14,872 bases of DNA from the NCBI GenBank assembly GCA_905206345.1, contig CAJLGW010000053.1, positions 1 through 14,872 on the forward strand, in the 5' to 3' direction. The position numbers and the translations under genes were made by a program. Position 1 is the stretch's first letter, and every line of letters begins with the position of its first letter. Shown here one piece after another: positions 1-7,016 of the stretch. Source of the DNA: an uncultured Sutterella sp. GTDB taxonomy: Bacteria; Pseudomonadota; Gammaproteobacteria; Burkholderiales; Burkholderiaceae_F. The notes under the pieces are model-generated. The model was not told the origin of the DNA and searched no databases. It worked only from the letters and a program-made list of their open reading frames with translations.

Positions 1-58
1 CAATTCTGTTTTTAATTTCATACAGTTAGGCTTTATTCAGCTGATAAACTCAGGAAAA

Positions 59-80
59 ATACAACGATCTTTTGTTGTAT
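59..80. repeat. 7-bp perfect inverted repeat near left edge
   Basis: ATACAAC (59-65) and GTTGTAT (74-80) pair perfectly around an 8-nt loop. The second arm can instead pair with ACAAC at 82-86, after which the plus strand runs into TTTTT. It may be the terminator of a plus-strand gene that ends left of the window, but that gene is not visible. Confidence 0.35.
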
Positions 81-99
81 CACAACACTTTTTACCACG

Positions 100-136
100 A
101 AAAAATGTCGGAGTCTTTTGAAAAACTCCGACATTT
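100..136 (-). terminator. Intrinsic terminator of the DUF2863-like gene
   Basis: AAATGTCGGAGT (103-114) and ACTCCGACATTT (125-136) form a perfect 12-bp stem around a 10-nt loop. Read on the minus strand it is followed by six T (the A run at 100-105). It lies 28 nt past the stop codon of the minus-strand gene ending at 165, so it closes that transcript. Confidence 0.88.
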
Positions 137-164
137 CTTTAAATATCAACGTGTTAGCGTTTGA

Positions 165-1403
165 TTAGTTCAACGTAAAGCTGATTGGTATTTGTTGATC
201 TTCTGGCGGTTGCGGGTCATGTAACTCTCCATCCACGCCAGGGAAGGCCAATTCTTCATCGTCATCTTCAACCATAAAGTTGGTTTCATCCAAAAGCGTT
301 ACGGTTTCTGGCTTGATGCCGGCAATACGAAGCACGTTTAAAAGCGTTGCCATTGCTGTATCCGGCGCATCCATAAACAAAGGCCAGGAAATCCCTTGAA
401 GGATTTGATTGTCTTTGCCTTTCAGCCCAATTCCGATACGAAGCTCTGTTAAGGCAACGCACCCCATCATCGGAGACTCATAGAAGTTTCCGATTGCGAA
501 TGTCAGGTCATCGAGCTTGAGGTTAAACGTATGTTGAAGATTCTTTAAGGCTTCATTAAAGGAGAAGTGTCTAAAGAGTTTGCCAGCTTCCGTTAATGTA
601 ATGACGGGCGGTGCAATGAGCACTTCAGGATGCACTTCTTCAAACATCAAAACCTTGTCAAGGTATTTCTGCATCTCGAGCGAGTGATGCATGATCAATT
701 CAATCTTGGTTGCTAAATAGTGCGCCTTTAATTCACGATAAAGGTCTTTTGCCAAACGTTGCTTGAATTTACTCAAGTGCTTGGAGTCCAATTGAATTTC
801 TGCAAAAGAGCGATTCGTCGGCGCTTCAAAAATGAGGGCAATGACACGAATGTCAGCAACGAGGTTATTGACCTCTTCAGCGTCTTCCTCAGAAGCGCAG
901 AATGTGCAAACACCGGGCTTGGCAATATGCCCCCACATCTTGATTTGCTTATTCAATTGCACGGGGCTAAGAGCAAAGTGCTCGGTATTTAAAATGTCAC
1001 GGTTGACACTGACCTTAAAGCCTTCTGGTAACAGCTTTTCAAAGTGCTTCAAAAGTAAATCAGTGATGCTTTTGGGCAACTCGCCATGAGGCAAACCGTA
1101 GGAGCTCGAAGCCAAGAAGGGGAGTGTGACCAATAACCATTGACCTTCATCGTCAATGGCGTGGGCAGCGACGGATTCAAAGAAGAAATTGATGTCCATG
1201 AGCACGTTGTACTCATAGCCTTCGCGTTCAAAATGACGAAGAATATCGGTCACGAAATCGCCCTTTTCTTCTTTGTAGGCGAGTTCCGTGGCTGTAATCA
1301 GCGTGGAGTTATAAAGGTGATGCAAGTCTTTATCGTTGTTGTTTAAAGATTCGGTAAAGAGTTCGATAATGCGATCACGCAAAACTGAATTTTTTTTCGT
1401 CAC
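165..1403 (-). CDS. DUF2863-like protein of unknown function
   Basis: Function unknown. The soluble protein has no signal peptide or membrane span. It resembles, from memory, the betaproteobacterial DUF2863 family: an N-terminal helical part, a block containing LLVTLPFLASSSYGLP, a middle alpha/beta part, a segment like GISWPLF, and an acidic C-terminus rich in D, E and P. There is one CxxC (VCTFC) in the middle. The C-terminal Cys pair I associate with this family (a CDDCG-like motif) is replaced by an acidic stretch. The frame is open to an ATG at 1433, but that ATG lies inside the rne terminator hairpin. I prefer the GTG at 1401-1403, which has GGA 7 nt upstream and gives a 412-aa protein starting MTKKNS. 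The gene follows rne on the same strand and could be read by read-through of that hairpin. The family call is moderately sure; the start less so. Confidence 0.7.
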   Translation of the reverse strand: MTKKNSVLRDRIIELFTESLNNNDKDLHHLYNSTLITATELAYKEEKGDFVTDILRHFEREGYEYNVLMDINFFFESVAAHAIDDEGQWLLVTLPFLASSSYGLPHGELPKSITDLLLKHFEKLLPEGFKVSVNRDILNTEHFALSPVQLNKQIKMWGHIAKPGVCTFCASEEDAEEVNNLVADIRVIALIFEAPTNRSFAEIQLDSKHLSKFKQRLAKDLYRELKAHYLATKIELIMHHSLEMQKYLDKVLMFEEVHPEVLIAPPVITLTEAGKLFRHFSFNEALKNLQHTFNLKLDDLTFAIGNFYESPMMGCVALTELRIGIGLKGKDNQILQGISWPLFMDAPDTAMATLLNVLRIAGIKPETVTLLDETNFMVEDDDEELAFPGVDGELHDPQPPEDQQIPISFTLN

Positions 1404-1424
1404 AATATTTTCCAAAAAGACAAG

Positions 1425-1452
1425 AAAGGGCATCCGCAGATGCCCTTTTTGA
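1425..1452 (-). terminator. Bidirectional hairpin after rne
   Basis: AAAGGGCATC and GATGCCCTTT form a perfect 10-bp stem around the tetraloop CGCA. On the minus strand it starts about 12 nt after the rne stop and is followed by the T-rich TTTCTTGTCTTTTTGG. On the plus strand it is followed by TTTTTG. It is a good rne terminator or partial attenuator, and it overlaps the upstream ATG of the next gene. Confidence 0.75.
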
Positions 1453-1463
1453 TGGCCTATGAA

Positions 1464-4346
1464 TTAGTCCACTTTCGTATGAACTTGAATCAAGGGCGTC
1501 TCATCGAGCGGGGGCAAGACCTTGCGAGGACGACCCGGGTAAACGATGGGCTTGTACTCGACGGGTTTAACCAATTCCGCACGGGTATGAACGACTTCTA
1601 AACCGTTCTTAGCTAAGGCTTCTTCCAAACCTTCGGTCAAACGAGCTAAAGCGTTCGTGTCTTCTTCGACAGCCACCGGTTCTTCAACGGCAACTTCTGC
1701 CTTCACTTCAGCTGCAGCTTCAGCGGCAACGACGGGCGTCTCGATAGCGACTTCGGTCGTTTCTTCAGCACGCGGGCGTTGTGCCTTGGTTTCACGCTTG
1801 ACGTTAGCAATGTTGCTTTCAACGTTAACGTGTTGCGTTTGGATGGGTTCAGCCGCGAAGGTTTCCGTCAACGGACTCGTACGAACGGGGCTGTCTTGCA
1901 TGTACTCTTCAGGCAAAACAACCGGAGCACGGTTCATTTCTTCGGCTTCAACTTCCGGAGGAATGCCACGGGAGCGGCGCGGAGCGGCTTCATCACCGGA
2001 GCGACGACGGCGACGCGGACGACGTTCTTCTCGAACCTCTTCCGTTGCTTGAGCCGGCGTTTGTTCCGCAGCTTGAGCACTCGTGTCTAAATTGTCGGTA
2101 GCAAAGTTAAAGTCATTTTCATCCTTGACTTCAACCTTAGGAGCAACGACTTCTTCTTGAACTGGGGCAGCGGCCACTTCGGCTTCAACCGGACGCGGCA
2201 AAGCAACCTTGGCTTCGGGTGCCGGCAACAATTCCACAGGTTCGGGCTTATTGCGACGGCGCGTGCGACGACGAGATTGCTGAACGTCTTGAGCGGCGGG
2301 CTTTTCTGCCGTTACCGTTTCTTCTGCTTCGGGCTTTGTAGCAGCATCCTTGTCTTCAACCTTTTCGGTACGTTCGCGACGCGTACGACGCGTGTCTTTA
2401 TCACGACGATCGCGCGGGTTGCGACGTTGACGACGTTCGGGACGAGCTTTCTTCTCTTCCGTCTTCTTTTCTTCTTCGGCTTCTTTCTTGGAGCCAAACA
2501 AGAAGTTAATCAAACGCGTAATGAGGCTGGGTTCTTGGGCTTGTTGCGTGCGCTTTTGAGCTTCTTCGCGAGCCGTTTGACGTTCAGCCTTCTTATTGAT
2601 TAAGCGATCCGCTTCATTGTGTTCTGGAGCCGGAGCTTCGGGCATGAAGTTACGGATAACCGGTTCTTGGCGCTTCGTGGCGGGCTTTTCTTCAGCCTTC
2701 TTCACGCGATACGGATCAACGTTTTCTTCAGGCTTAATGTCTTCAGCACGCTTGTAGCTAGCCACTTCATCATCTAAACGATCGTCGTCATAGCGCAAAC
2801 GTTCGATGTGATAGTGCGGCGTTTCCAAGAATTTATTCGGGATCAAAACGATCGGCAAACGATGACGAGCTTCGATCTTGGCGATATCGGTACGCTTTTC
2901 GTTGAGCAAGAAGCTGGCGACATCGACCGGCACTTGTGCGTGAACGGCACCCGTACCTTCCTTCATGGCTTCTTCTTCCAAGATACGAAGGATTTGCAAA
3001 GCGCAGCTTTCCGTGTCACGAATCACGCCCACACCGTTACAACGGGGGCAGGTGATGTGGTTGCCTTCGGCCAAAGCCGGACGCAAACGTTGACGAGACA
3101 ATTCCATCAAACCGAAGCGGCTGATCTTGGCCATTTGAACACGAGCGCGGTCATAGCGCAAAGCTTCTTTAAGGCGCATTTCAACAGCGCGTTGGTTCTT
3201 CGGATCGTTCATGTCGATGAAGTCGATCACGATCAAACCGCCTAAGTCACGCAAACGCATTTGGCGGGCGACTTCGTCAGCGGCTTCACAGTTGGTGCGG
3301 AAAGCCGTTTCTTCAATGTCAGAGCCACGCGTAGCACGAGCCGAGTTCACGTCCACAGCCACCAAAGCTTCCGTGTGGTCGATCACAATGGCGCCACCGG
3401 AGGGCAACGGAACGGTACGAGAGTAAGCCGTTTCGATTTGGTGCTCAATTTGGAAGCGGGAGAAAAGCGGCGTTTCTTCACGATAGCGCTTAACACGACC
3501 GACCATGTCGGGCATGACGTGAGCCATGAATTGGCGAGCTTGATCATAGATTTCATCCGTATCGACCAAGATTTCACCGATTTCCGGTTGGAAATAGTCA
3601 CGGATGGCACGAATGACCAAATTGCTTTCTTCAACAATCAAGAACGGAGCAGGGTTGGCGCGCTTTAAAGCTTCGCCCTTCGGACCCACGGGTTCTTTAA
3701 TGAATTTGGAAAGCGTCTTGTTGCCTTGTTGATAGGTCAACTCAAATTGCGGACAGGCCGCATCAGAGATGGCTTCCCAGAGCTTTAAGAGGTAGTTCAA
3801 GTCCCATTGGAGTTCTTCCAACGTGCGACCGATACCGGCCGTACGAGCAATGATGCTCATGCCGGTGGGCATGCGCAAACGATCCATCGTTTCGCGCAAT
3901 TCTTGACGTTCTTCGCCTTCGATACGACGAGAAACACCACCACCGCGGGGGTTATTGGGCATCAAAACCAAATAGCGACCAGCCAAAGAAATGAAGGTCG
4001 TTAAGGCTGCGCCCTTGTTACCGCGTTCTTCTTTTTCAACTTGAACGATAAGTTCTTGGCCTTCAACCAAAGCATCACGGATGCTGGCCGTACGGACATC
4101 AACACCTTCCTTGAAGTACTGACGAGAGACTTCTTTAAAAGGCAAGAAACCGTGACGTTCTTCGCCGTAGTTGACGAAGCAGGCTTCAAGACTGGGTTCA
4201 ATGCGGGTGATCACACCCTTATAGATATTGGATTTGCGTTGTTCGCGACCGGCTGTTTCGATATCAATATCGATAAGCTTTTGGCCGTCAACAATACCAA
4301 CGCGCGTTTCTTCAGCGTGCGTGGCATTAAATAACATGCGTTTCAT
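1464..4346 (-). CDS. rne: Ribonuclease E
   Basis: Endoribonuclease E cuts single-stranded AU-rich RNA, processes rRNA and tRNA precursors and scaffolds the degradosome at the inner membrane. The 960-aa protein has the full catalytic half: an S1 domain (about 35-125), the 5'-sensor/RNase H-like region, the DNase I-like domain with Mg-binding Asp332 (AVDVNSARATRG) and Asp375 (VIDFIDM), the Zn-link CPRCNG (Cys433, Cys436), and a small domain near 450-520 ending around LLNEKR. Compared with the E. coli protein there is an insertion near 197-232 before PFLIVEESN. The tail from about 530 is low-complexity and charged. PSLITRLINFLFG (606-618) looks like the amphipathic membrane-targeting helix. Three Arg-rich patches (636-659, 691-699, 775-793) are likely RNA-binding. 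The ATG has GGAG 10 nt upstream. The leader has hairpins that could serve autoregulation. Confidence 0.97.
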   Translation of the reverse strand: MKRMLFNATHAEETRVGIVDGQKLIDIDIETAGREQRKSNIYKGVITRIEPSLEACFVNYGEERHGFLPFKEVSRQYFKEGVDVRTASIRDALVEGQELIVQVEKEERGNKGAALTTFISLAGRYLVLMPNNPRGGGVSRRIEGEERQELRETMDRLRMPTGMSIIARTAGIGRTLEELQWDLNYLLKLWEAISDAACPQFELTYQQGNKTLSKFIKEPVGPKGEALKRANPAPFLIVEESNLVIRAIRDYFQPEIGEILVDTDEIYDQARQFMAHVMPDMVGRVKRYREETPLFSRFQIEHQIETAYSRTVPLPSGGAIVIDHTEALVAVDVNSARATRGSDIEETAFRTNCEAADEVARQMRLRDLGGLIVIDFIDMNDPKNQRAVEMRLKEALRYDRARVQMAKISRFGLMELSRQRLRPALAEGNHITCPRCNGVGVIRDTESCALQILRILEEEAMKEGTGAVHAQVPVDVASFLLNEKRTDIAKIEARHRLPIVLIPNKFLETPHYHIERLRYDDDRLDDEVASYKRAEDIKPEENVDPYRVKKAEEKPATKRQEPVIRNFMPEAPAPEHNEADRLINKKAERQTAREEAQKRTQQAQEPSLITRLINFLFGSKKEAEEEKKTEEKKARPERRQRRNPRDRRDKDTRRTRRERTEKVEDKDAATKPEAEETVTAEKPAAQDVQQSRRRTRRRNKPEPVELLPAPEAKVALPRPVEAEVAAAPVQEEVVAPKVEVKDENDFNFATDNLDTSAQAAEQTPAQATEEVREERRPRRRRRSGDEAAPRRSRGIPPEVEAEEMNRAPVVLPEEYMQDSPVRTSPLTETFAAEPIQTQHVNVESNIANVKRETKAQRPRAEETTEVAIETPVVAAEAAAEVKAEVAVEEPVAVEEDTNALARLTEGLEEALAKNGLEVVHTRAELVKPVEYKPIVYPGRPRKVLPPLDETPLIQVHTKVD

Positions 4347-4364
4347 TTAAAAAACACTCCGGGG

Positions 4365-4387
4365 AAGTCTCATTGACGCCGAGACTT
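4365..4387 (-). promoter_or_regulatory. Hairpin in the rne leader next to the ribosome binding site
   Basis: AAGTCTC and GAGACTT pair perfectly over 7 bp around a 9-nt loop. The stem ends only about 5 nt before the GGAG of rne. A second stem, GCGGC/GCCGC with a 5-nt loop, lies at 4440-4454. RNase E is known in E. coli to control its own mRNA through hairpins in the leader; these are candidates for the same role here, by inference. Confidence 0.5.
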
Positions 4388-4454
4388 ACCTTGTAGGCGT
4401 GCCGAAAAAGAAACGAAATTGGAGGCGGTTAAGTTAGTGGCGGCAAAGGGCCGC

Positions 4455-4487
4455 AATATAAAAAGAACAATCTTTTCCAGGAGTCAA
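4455..4487 (-). promoter_or_regulatory. Possible rne promoter (weak call)
   Basis: On the minus strand TTGACT (4487-4482) precedes TATATT (4460-4455). Both hexamers are good, but the 21-nt spacer is too long for standard sigma70 recognition. If used, the leader would be about 100 nt. No better pair was seen close to rne. Confidence 0.25.
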
Positions 4488-4984
4488 TATCAAGTCCTCA
4501 ATCCCGTGGAAACGGGAGAGTATTCCGCTTGAATAACTCAAGAAAATCAAAAGTTAGACGTGTGTCGCCATTAATGAGCAGTAGGGAGAGCTAACCAACG
4601 AACAAATTCAAAAATGCACGCTCTGAGGCTGTGCTTTTTGCATCAAGCTCAATCCCTCACATCGGGTCTAATAACAAATTTTCACTTAACACTGTAAGTC
4701 TGACGGCCTGCATTAATAGGAAAACCGGTTTGATTGTGATGAGAGATGACTCAGAAAGTTAAAACTTTTTATTTAACGATCGGTCGAATTTAATTGCTTT
4801 CGCACTCATCGATTGTCGGTTTACAAATCAACGCACCCAGTCTCAGTGGGACTCACGAACCACACAACATTCGCTTCTACGGCATTACAAAACAGAATAG
4901 GTGACCACGCTCCCCAAATTAAACAGTAATCTGTCGGGTCAATAGCGCATGGCAATCTCTATTCCATGAAACCGTTTTGCTGCT

Positions 4985-5122
4985 CGGAGACTTCTTTTTC
5001 TCCCCTTACTTCCCTGCCCGTTGATCATCACCAACGTCTCCGTCAAGGGCAAAAGCGCAGCGTCTTTTGCATGCGAAAAAGCTCTCAGCCATTTAAATAG
5101 ATGGTTGAGATACGTTTTTTCG
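4985..5122 (+). ncRNA. Candidate small RNA: hairpin chain ending in a terminator
   Basis: Reading plus, CGGAGAC (4985-4991) pairs perfectly with GTCTCCG (5036-5042) and encloses a CU-rich single strand (4992-5018) and a small stem CGTTG/CAACG (5019-5023/5032-5036). The two stems compete for one base at 5036. Next comes GCAAAAG/CTTTTGC (5049-5055/5064-5070), then the terminator stem at 5083-5110 with a U run. The exposed CU-rich loop contains TCTCCCC and TTCCC, which could pair with GGAG-type ribosome binding sites. I saw no convincing promoter in front, so the 5' end is unknown. The region could instead be part of a minus-strand transcript. Confidence 0.35.
5074..5122 (+). terminator. Intrinsic terminator, probably bidirectional
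   Basis: TCTCAGCCAT (5083-5092) and ATGGTTGAGA (5101-5110) form a 10-bp stem with one G-U pair and an 8-nt loop. TTTTTT follows at 5115-5120. An outer pairing CGAAAAA (5074-5080) with TTTTTCG (5116-5122) makes the element symmetrical, so it may also stop minus-strand transcripts. No coding gene ends here on either strand. Confidence 0.6.
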
Positions 5123-5189
5123 TCTAAACATGGCTAAAATGCTCATGTTATTAATTGCGTCAAAAGCGACCCTTTTACAAAAATCAGGG

Positions 5190-5218
5190 CTGACATTTGA
5201 CCAGCTCCACATTATATA
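5190..5218 (+). promoter_or_regulatory. Sigma70-type promoter of rluC
   Basis: CTGACA (5190-5195) and TATATA (5213-5218) are separated by exactly 17 nt. The expected start point, about 7 nt after the -10 box, falls on or next to the A of the rluC ATG at 5225, with no Shine-Dalgarno sequence between. Confidence 0.65.
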
Positions 5219-5224
5219 GTGTTT

Positions 5225-6235
5225 ATGTCTGATTTAGGTAAAGTTCCGCAGTTTATTGCTTCTTCTAAAGCCCTGGCCAAGACCGATGCCGTGGTTTGGG
5301 TGAAAATCGGCCCCGATGCCGATGGTCAACGATTGGACAATTATCTGTTCCGTATCGCCAAAGGGGTGCCGAAGAGCCATATTTACCGCATCGTGCGAGG
5401 CGGTGAGGTGCGTGTTAATAAAAAGCGCGCCCAAGTCGACACTCGTCTTCAATTAGAGGATGAACTTCGCATCCCTCCGATTCGAGTCTCTTCGACTCCC
5501 AAGAAAGAACAACCCGTGCCGGTAAGCGACGCTGATTTGCCGATTCTTTACGAAGATGAACACATTTTAGTGGTCGATAAACCTGCCGGTTTGGCCGCTC
5601 ACGGTGGCTCCGGTATCAGCTACGGACTCATTGAGCGCGTTCGTGCCGCCCGTCCCAACCAACCCTTTTTAGAGTTAGCTCACCGCCTTGACCGTGAAAC
5701 GAGCGGTGTGATGATGTTGGCAAAGTCCCGTAAGGCGCTTGTTCGCTTGCATGAAATGATGCGAGAAGGGGAAGTGCACAAGTCTTATAAGACTTTAGTC
5801 TTGGGCGATTGGGTCAATGACCGTCAGCACGTTAAAGCAAAACTTCACAAGTTTGTGACTGCTTCGGGCGAACGTCGCGTCTGCGTTGATAATGAAAAGG
5901 GGTTGCCGAGTCACACGATTTTCCAACTGCTTAACCGCTTCGGTGACGTTTCTTATTTAGCCGTGGATTTAAAGACCGGTCGTACACACCAAATCCGAGT
6001 GCACGCTCAATCTTGCGGTCATCCGTTGGTGGGCGATGAAAAGTACGGAGACTTTGAAGTCAATAAAGCGATTGCCAAGGGCTCTTTAGGGATGCCTTTT
6101 AAGCGCATGTTCTTGCATGCCTATCGTTTATCCTTTAAGCACCCGATTACGGGCGCTAATATGGAAGTGACTTCTCCCTTGCCTACCGAATGCGCAAAAT
6201 TAATTGCTTACTTAAAATCGCGAAAGGAAGATTAA
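5225..6235 (+). CDS. rluC: 23S rRNA pseudouridine synthase RluC
   Basis: A RluA-family pseudouridine synthase. E. coli RluC modifies U955, U2504 and U2580 of 23S rRNA; the same role is inferred here from sequence and from its position divergent to rne, which E. coli shares. The 336-aa protein has an N-terminal S4 RNA-binding domain (about 35-85, with GQRLDNYL and GGEVRVNKKRA) and a catalytic domain with the family motif AHRLDRETSG, whose Asp156 is the catalytic residue. Later motifs include TGRTHQIRVHA and HPLVGDEKYG. A GTG at 5219 is also in frame, but it would lie before the expected transcription start, and neither start has a Shine-Dalgarno sequence. ATG 5225 fits leaderless translation. 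The gene for a HAD phosphatase starts 2 nt after the stop, implying one transcript. Confidence 0.94.
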   Translation: MSDLGKVPQFIASSKALAKTDAVVWVKIGPDADGQRLDNYLFRIAKGVPKSHIYRIVRGGEVRVNKKRAQVDTRLQLEDELRIPPIRVSSTPKKEQPVPVSDADLPILYEDEHILVVDKPAGLAAHGGSGISYGLIERVRAARPNQPFLELAHRLDRETSGVMMLAKSRKALVRLHEMMREGEVHKSYKTLVLGDWVNDRQHVKAKLHKFVTASGERRVCVDNEKGLPSHTIFQLLNRFGDVSYLAVDLKTGRTHQIRVHAQSCGHPLVGDEKYGDFEVNKAIAKGSLGMPFKRMFLHAYRLSFKHPITGANMEVTSPLPTECAKLIAYLKSRKED

Positions 6236-6237
6236 CG

Positions 6238-6903
6238 ATGTTTGTCCCTAAATATGACCTCTTTGTTTTCGACTGGGACGGAACGATCATGGATACGACC
6301 GAACCGATTGCAGCCGGTATTTGTCATGCTTTCGTGACGTTGGGTTATAAAGATCCGGGCATGGAAGCGGCTCGAAGCGTGATTGGTTTGGATTGGCGAA
6401 GCGCAATTTTGACCTTAGAGCCCAACTTTCGCTTAGAAGAGTACGACGCTTTTGAAACAGCCTATCGCGACTATTACATTGTCAAAGAACGTGAAATCGG
6501 TATCTTCCCCGGCATGGAAGAGATGCTTCGTAAGATGCAAACCGCAGGCCTTCGTATGGCGGTGGCGACCGGTAAAAGTCGTCGAGGCTTAGATCGCGTG
6601 TTTGCCTTAACCGGTATTGCCGATGCGTTTGAAACCACAGTGACTGCTGATGAAAGCGCCGGTAAACCCAACCCTTTGATGCTTGAGATGATTTCCGAGC
6701 GCACGGGCGTGGCGTTGGAACAAATGGTGATGATCGGGGATACCGAGCACGATTTGTATTTGGCAAAAAATGCCGGTTGTGCCGCTGTTGCCGTTTCTTA
6801 CGGCGCCTTCCCTAAGAGCGAATTAAAGAAGTGGAAGTTGCCTGTGGTTGATAACGTTCCTCAATTGGTGAGCGCTTTGGGTTTGGACGACCTCTACCAC
6901 TAA
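6238..6903 (+). CDS. HAD-family phosphatase, phosphoglycolate phosphatase-like
   Basis: A cytoplasmic HAD-IA hydrolase of 221 aa. All four motifs are present: FDWDGT with nucleophile Asp12 and Asp14, VATGKS with Thr111, the Lys143 motif AGKPNP, and GDTEHD with Asp168 and Asp172. The cap domain lies between about 20 and 85. Such enzymes hydrolyse small phosphate esters. Homologues beside rluC are usually labelled Gph-like, but the substrate cannot be read from the sequence. The ATG lies 2 nt after the rluC stop and has AAAGGAAG about 8 nt upstream, inside the end of rluC, so the two are translated from one mRNA. A further upstream ATG at 6190 overlaps rluC and lacks support. Confidence 0.9.
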   Translation: MFVPKYDLFVFDWDGTIMDTTEPIAAGICHAFVTLGYKDPGMEAARSVIGLDWRSAILTLEPNFRLEEYDAFETAYRDYYIVKEREIGIFPGMEEMLRKMQTAGLRMAVATGKSRRGLDRVFALTGIADAFETTVTADESAGKPNPLMLEMISERTGVALEQMVMIGDTEHDLYLAKNAGCAAVAVSYGAFPKSELKKWKLPVVDNVPQLVSALGLDDLYH

Positions 6904-6922
6904 CACCTATTTGATAGAAACA

Positions 6923-6965
6923 GTACGCTGCAAACCTCTCTTTTCAAAGAGGGGACAAGGCGTAC
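6923..6965. repeat. Compound stem-loop after the HAD gene
   Basis: An outer perfect 6-bp stem GTACGC/GCGTAC (6923-6928/6960-6965) encloses an internal loop and an inner 8-bp stem CCTCTCTT/AAGAGGGG (one T-G pair) with tetraloop TTCA. No T run follows. It may stabilise the 3' end of the rluC-HAD mRNA or be a processing site; function unknown. Confidence 0.45.
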
Positions 6966-6978
6966 CCATTTATCCCTA

Positions 6979-7010
6979 AAAACGAGATGACCGCACGAAT
7001 GTGCGGTCAT
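6979..7010. terminator. Bidirectional terminator between convergent genes
   Basis: ATGACCGCAC (6987-6996) and GTGCGGTCAT (7001-7010) form a perfect 10-bp stem with tetraloop GAAT. On the minus strand it is followed by CTCGTTTTT, suiting the end of the methyltransferase transcript. On the plus strand the tail TTGTGTTCT is weaker. Confidence 0.65.
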
Positions 7011-7016
7011 TGTGTT

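Larger units (their letters stand above)
4347..5218. other. Long non-coding region between divergent rne and rluC
   Basis: This 872-nt stretch has no open frame of gene size, no recognisable tRNA, and none of the conserved cores of RNase P RNA or tmRNA that I know. Its left end is the rne leader and its right end the rluC promoter. Smaller foldable pieces lie between, such as GCAC/GTGC flanked by A and T runs at 4611-4639, CATGG/CCATG around 4949-4968 and the hairpin chain at 4985-5122. Base composition is more AT-rich than the genes. The stretch between about 4490 and 4940 shows nothing else I can name. Confidence 0.7.

Noticed and set aside
1657..2603. Several plus-strand open frames (103-148 aa) opposite the rne tail
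   Set aside because: The rne tail is repetitive in Glu, Ala and Arg codons, which read on the other strand as stop-poor Ser/Thr/Ala or Phe-rich sequence. No ribosome binding sites or conserved motifs were seen.
4347..5218. A classical RNA gene (RNase P RNA, tmRNA, 6S RNA, SRP RNA) in the long gap
   Set aside because: None of the conserved core sequences or end-to-end closing stems that I know could be seen on either strand.
5219..5224. GTG at 5219 as the rluC start
   Set aside because: It overlaps the end of the -10 box, would precede the likely transcription start, and has no ribosome binding site.
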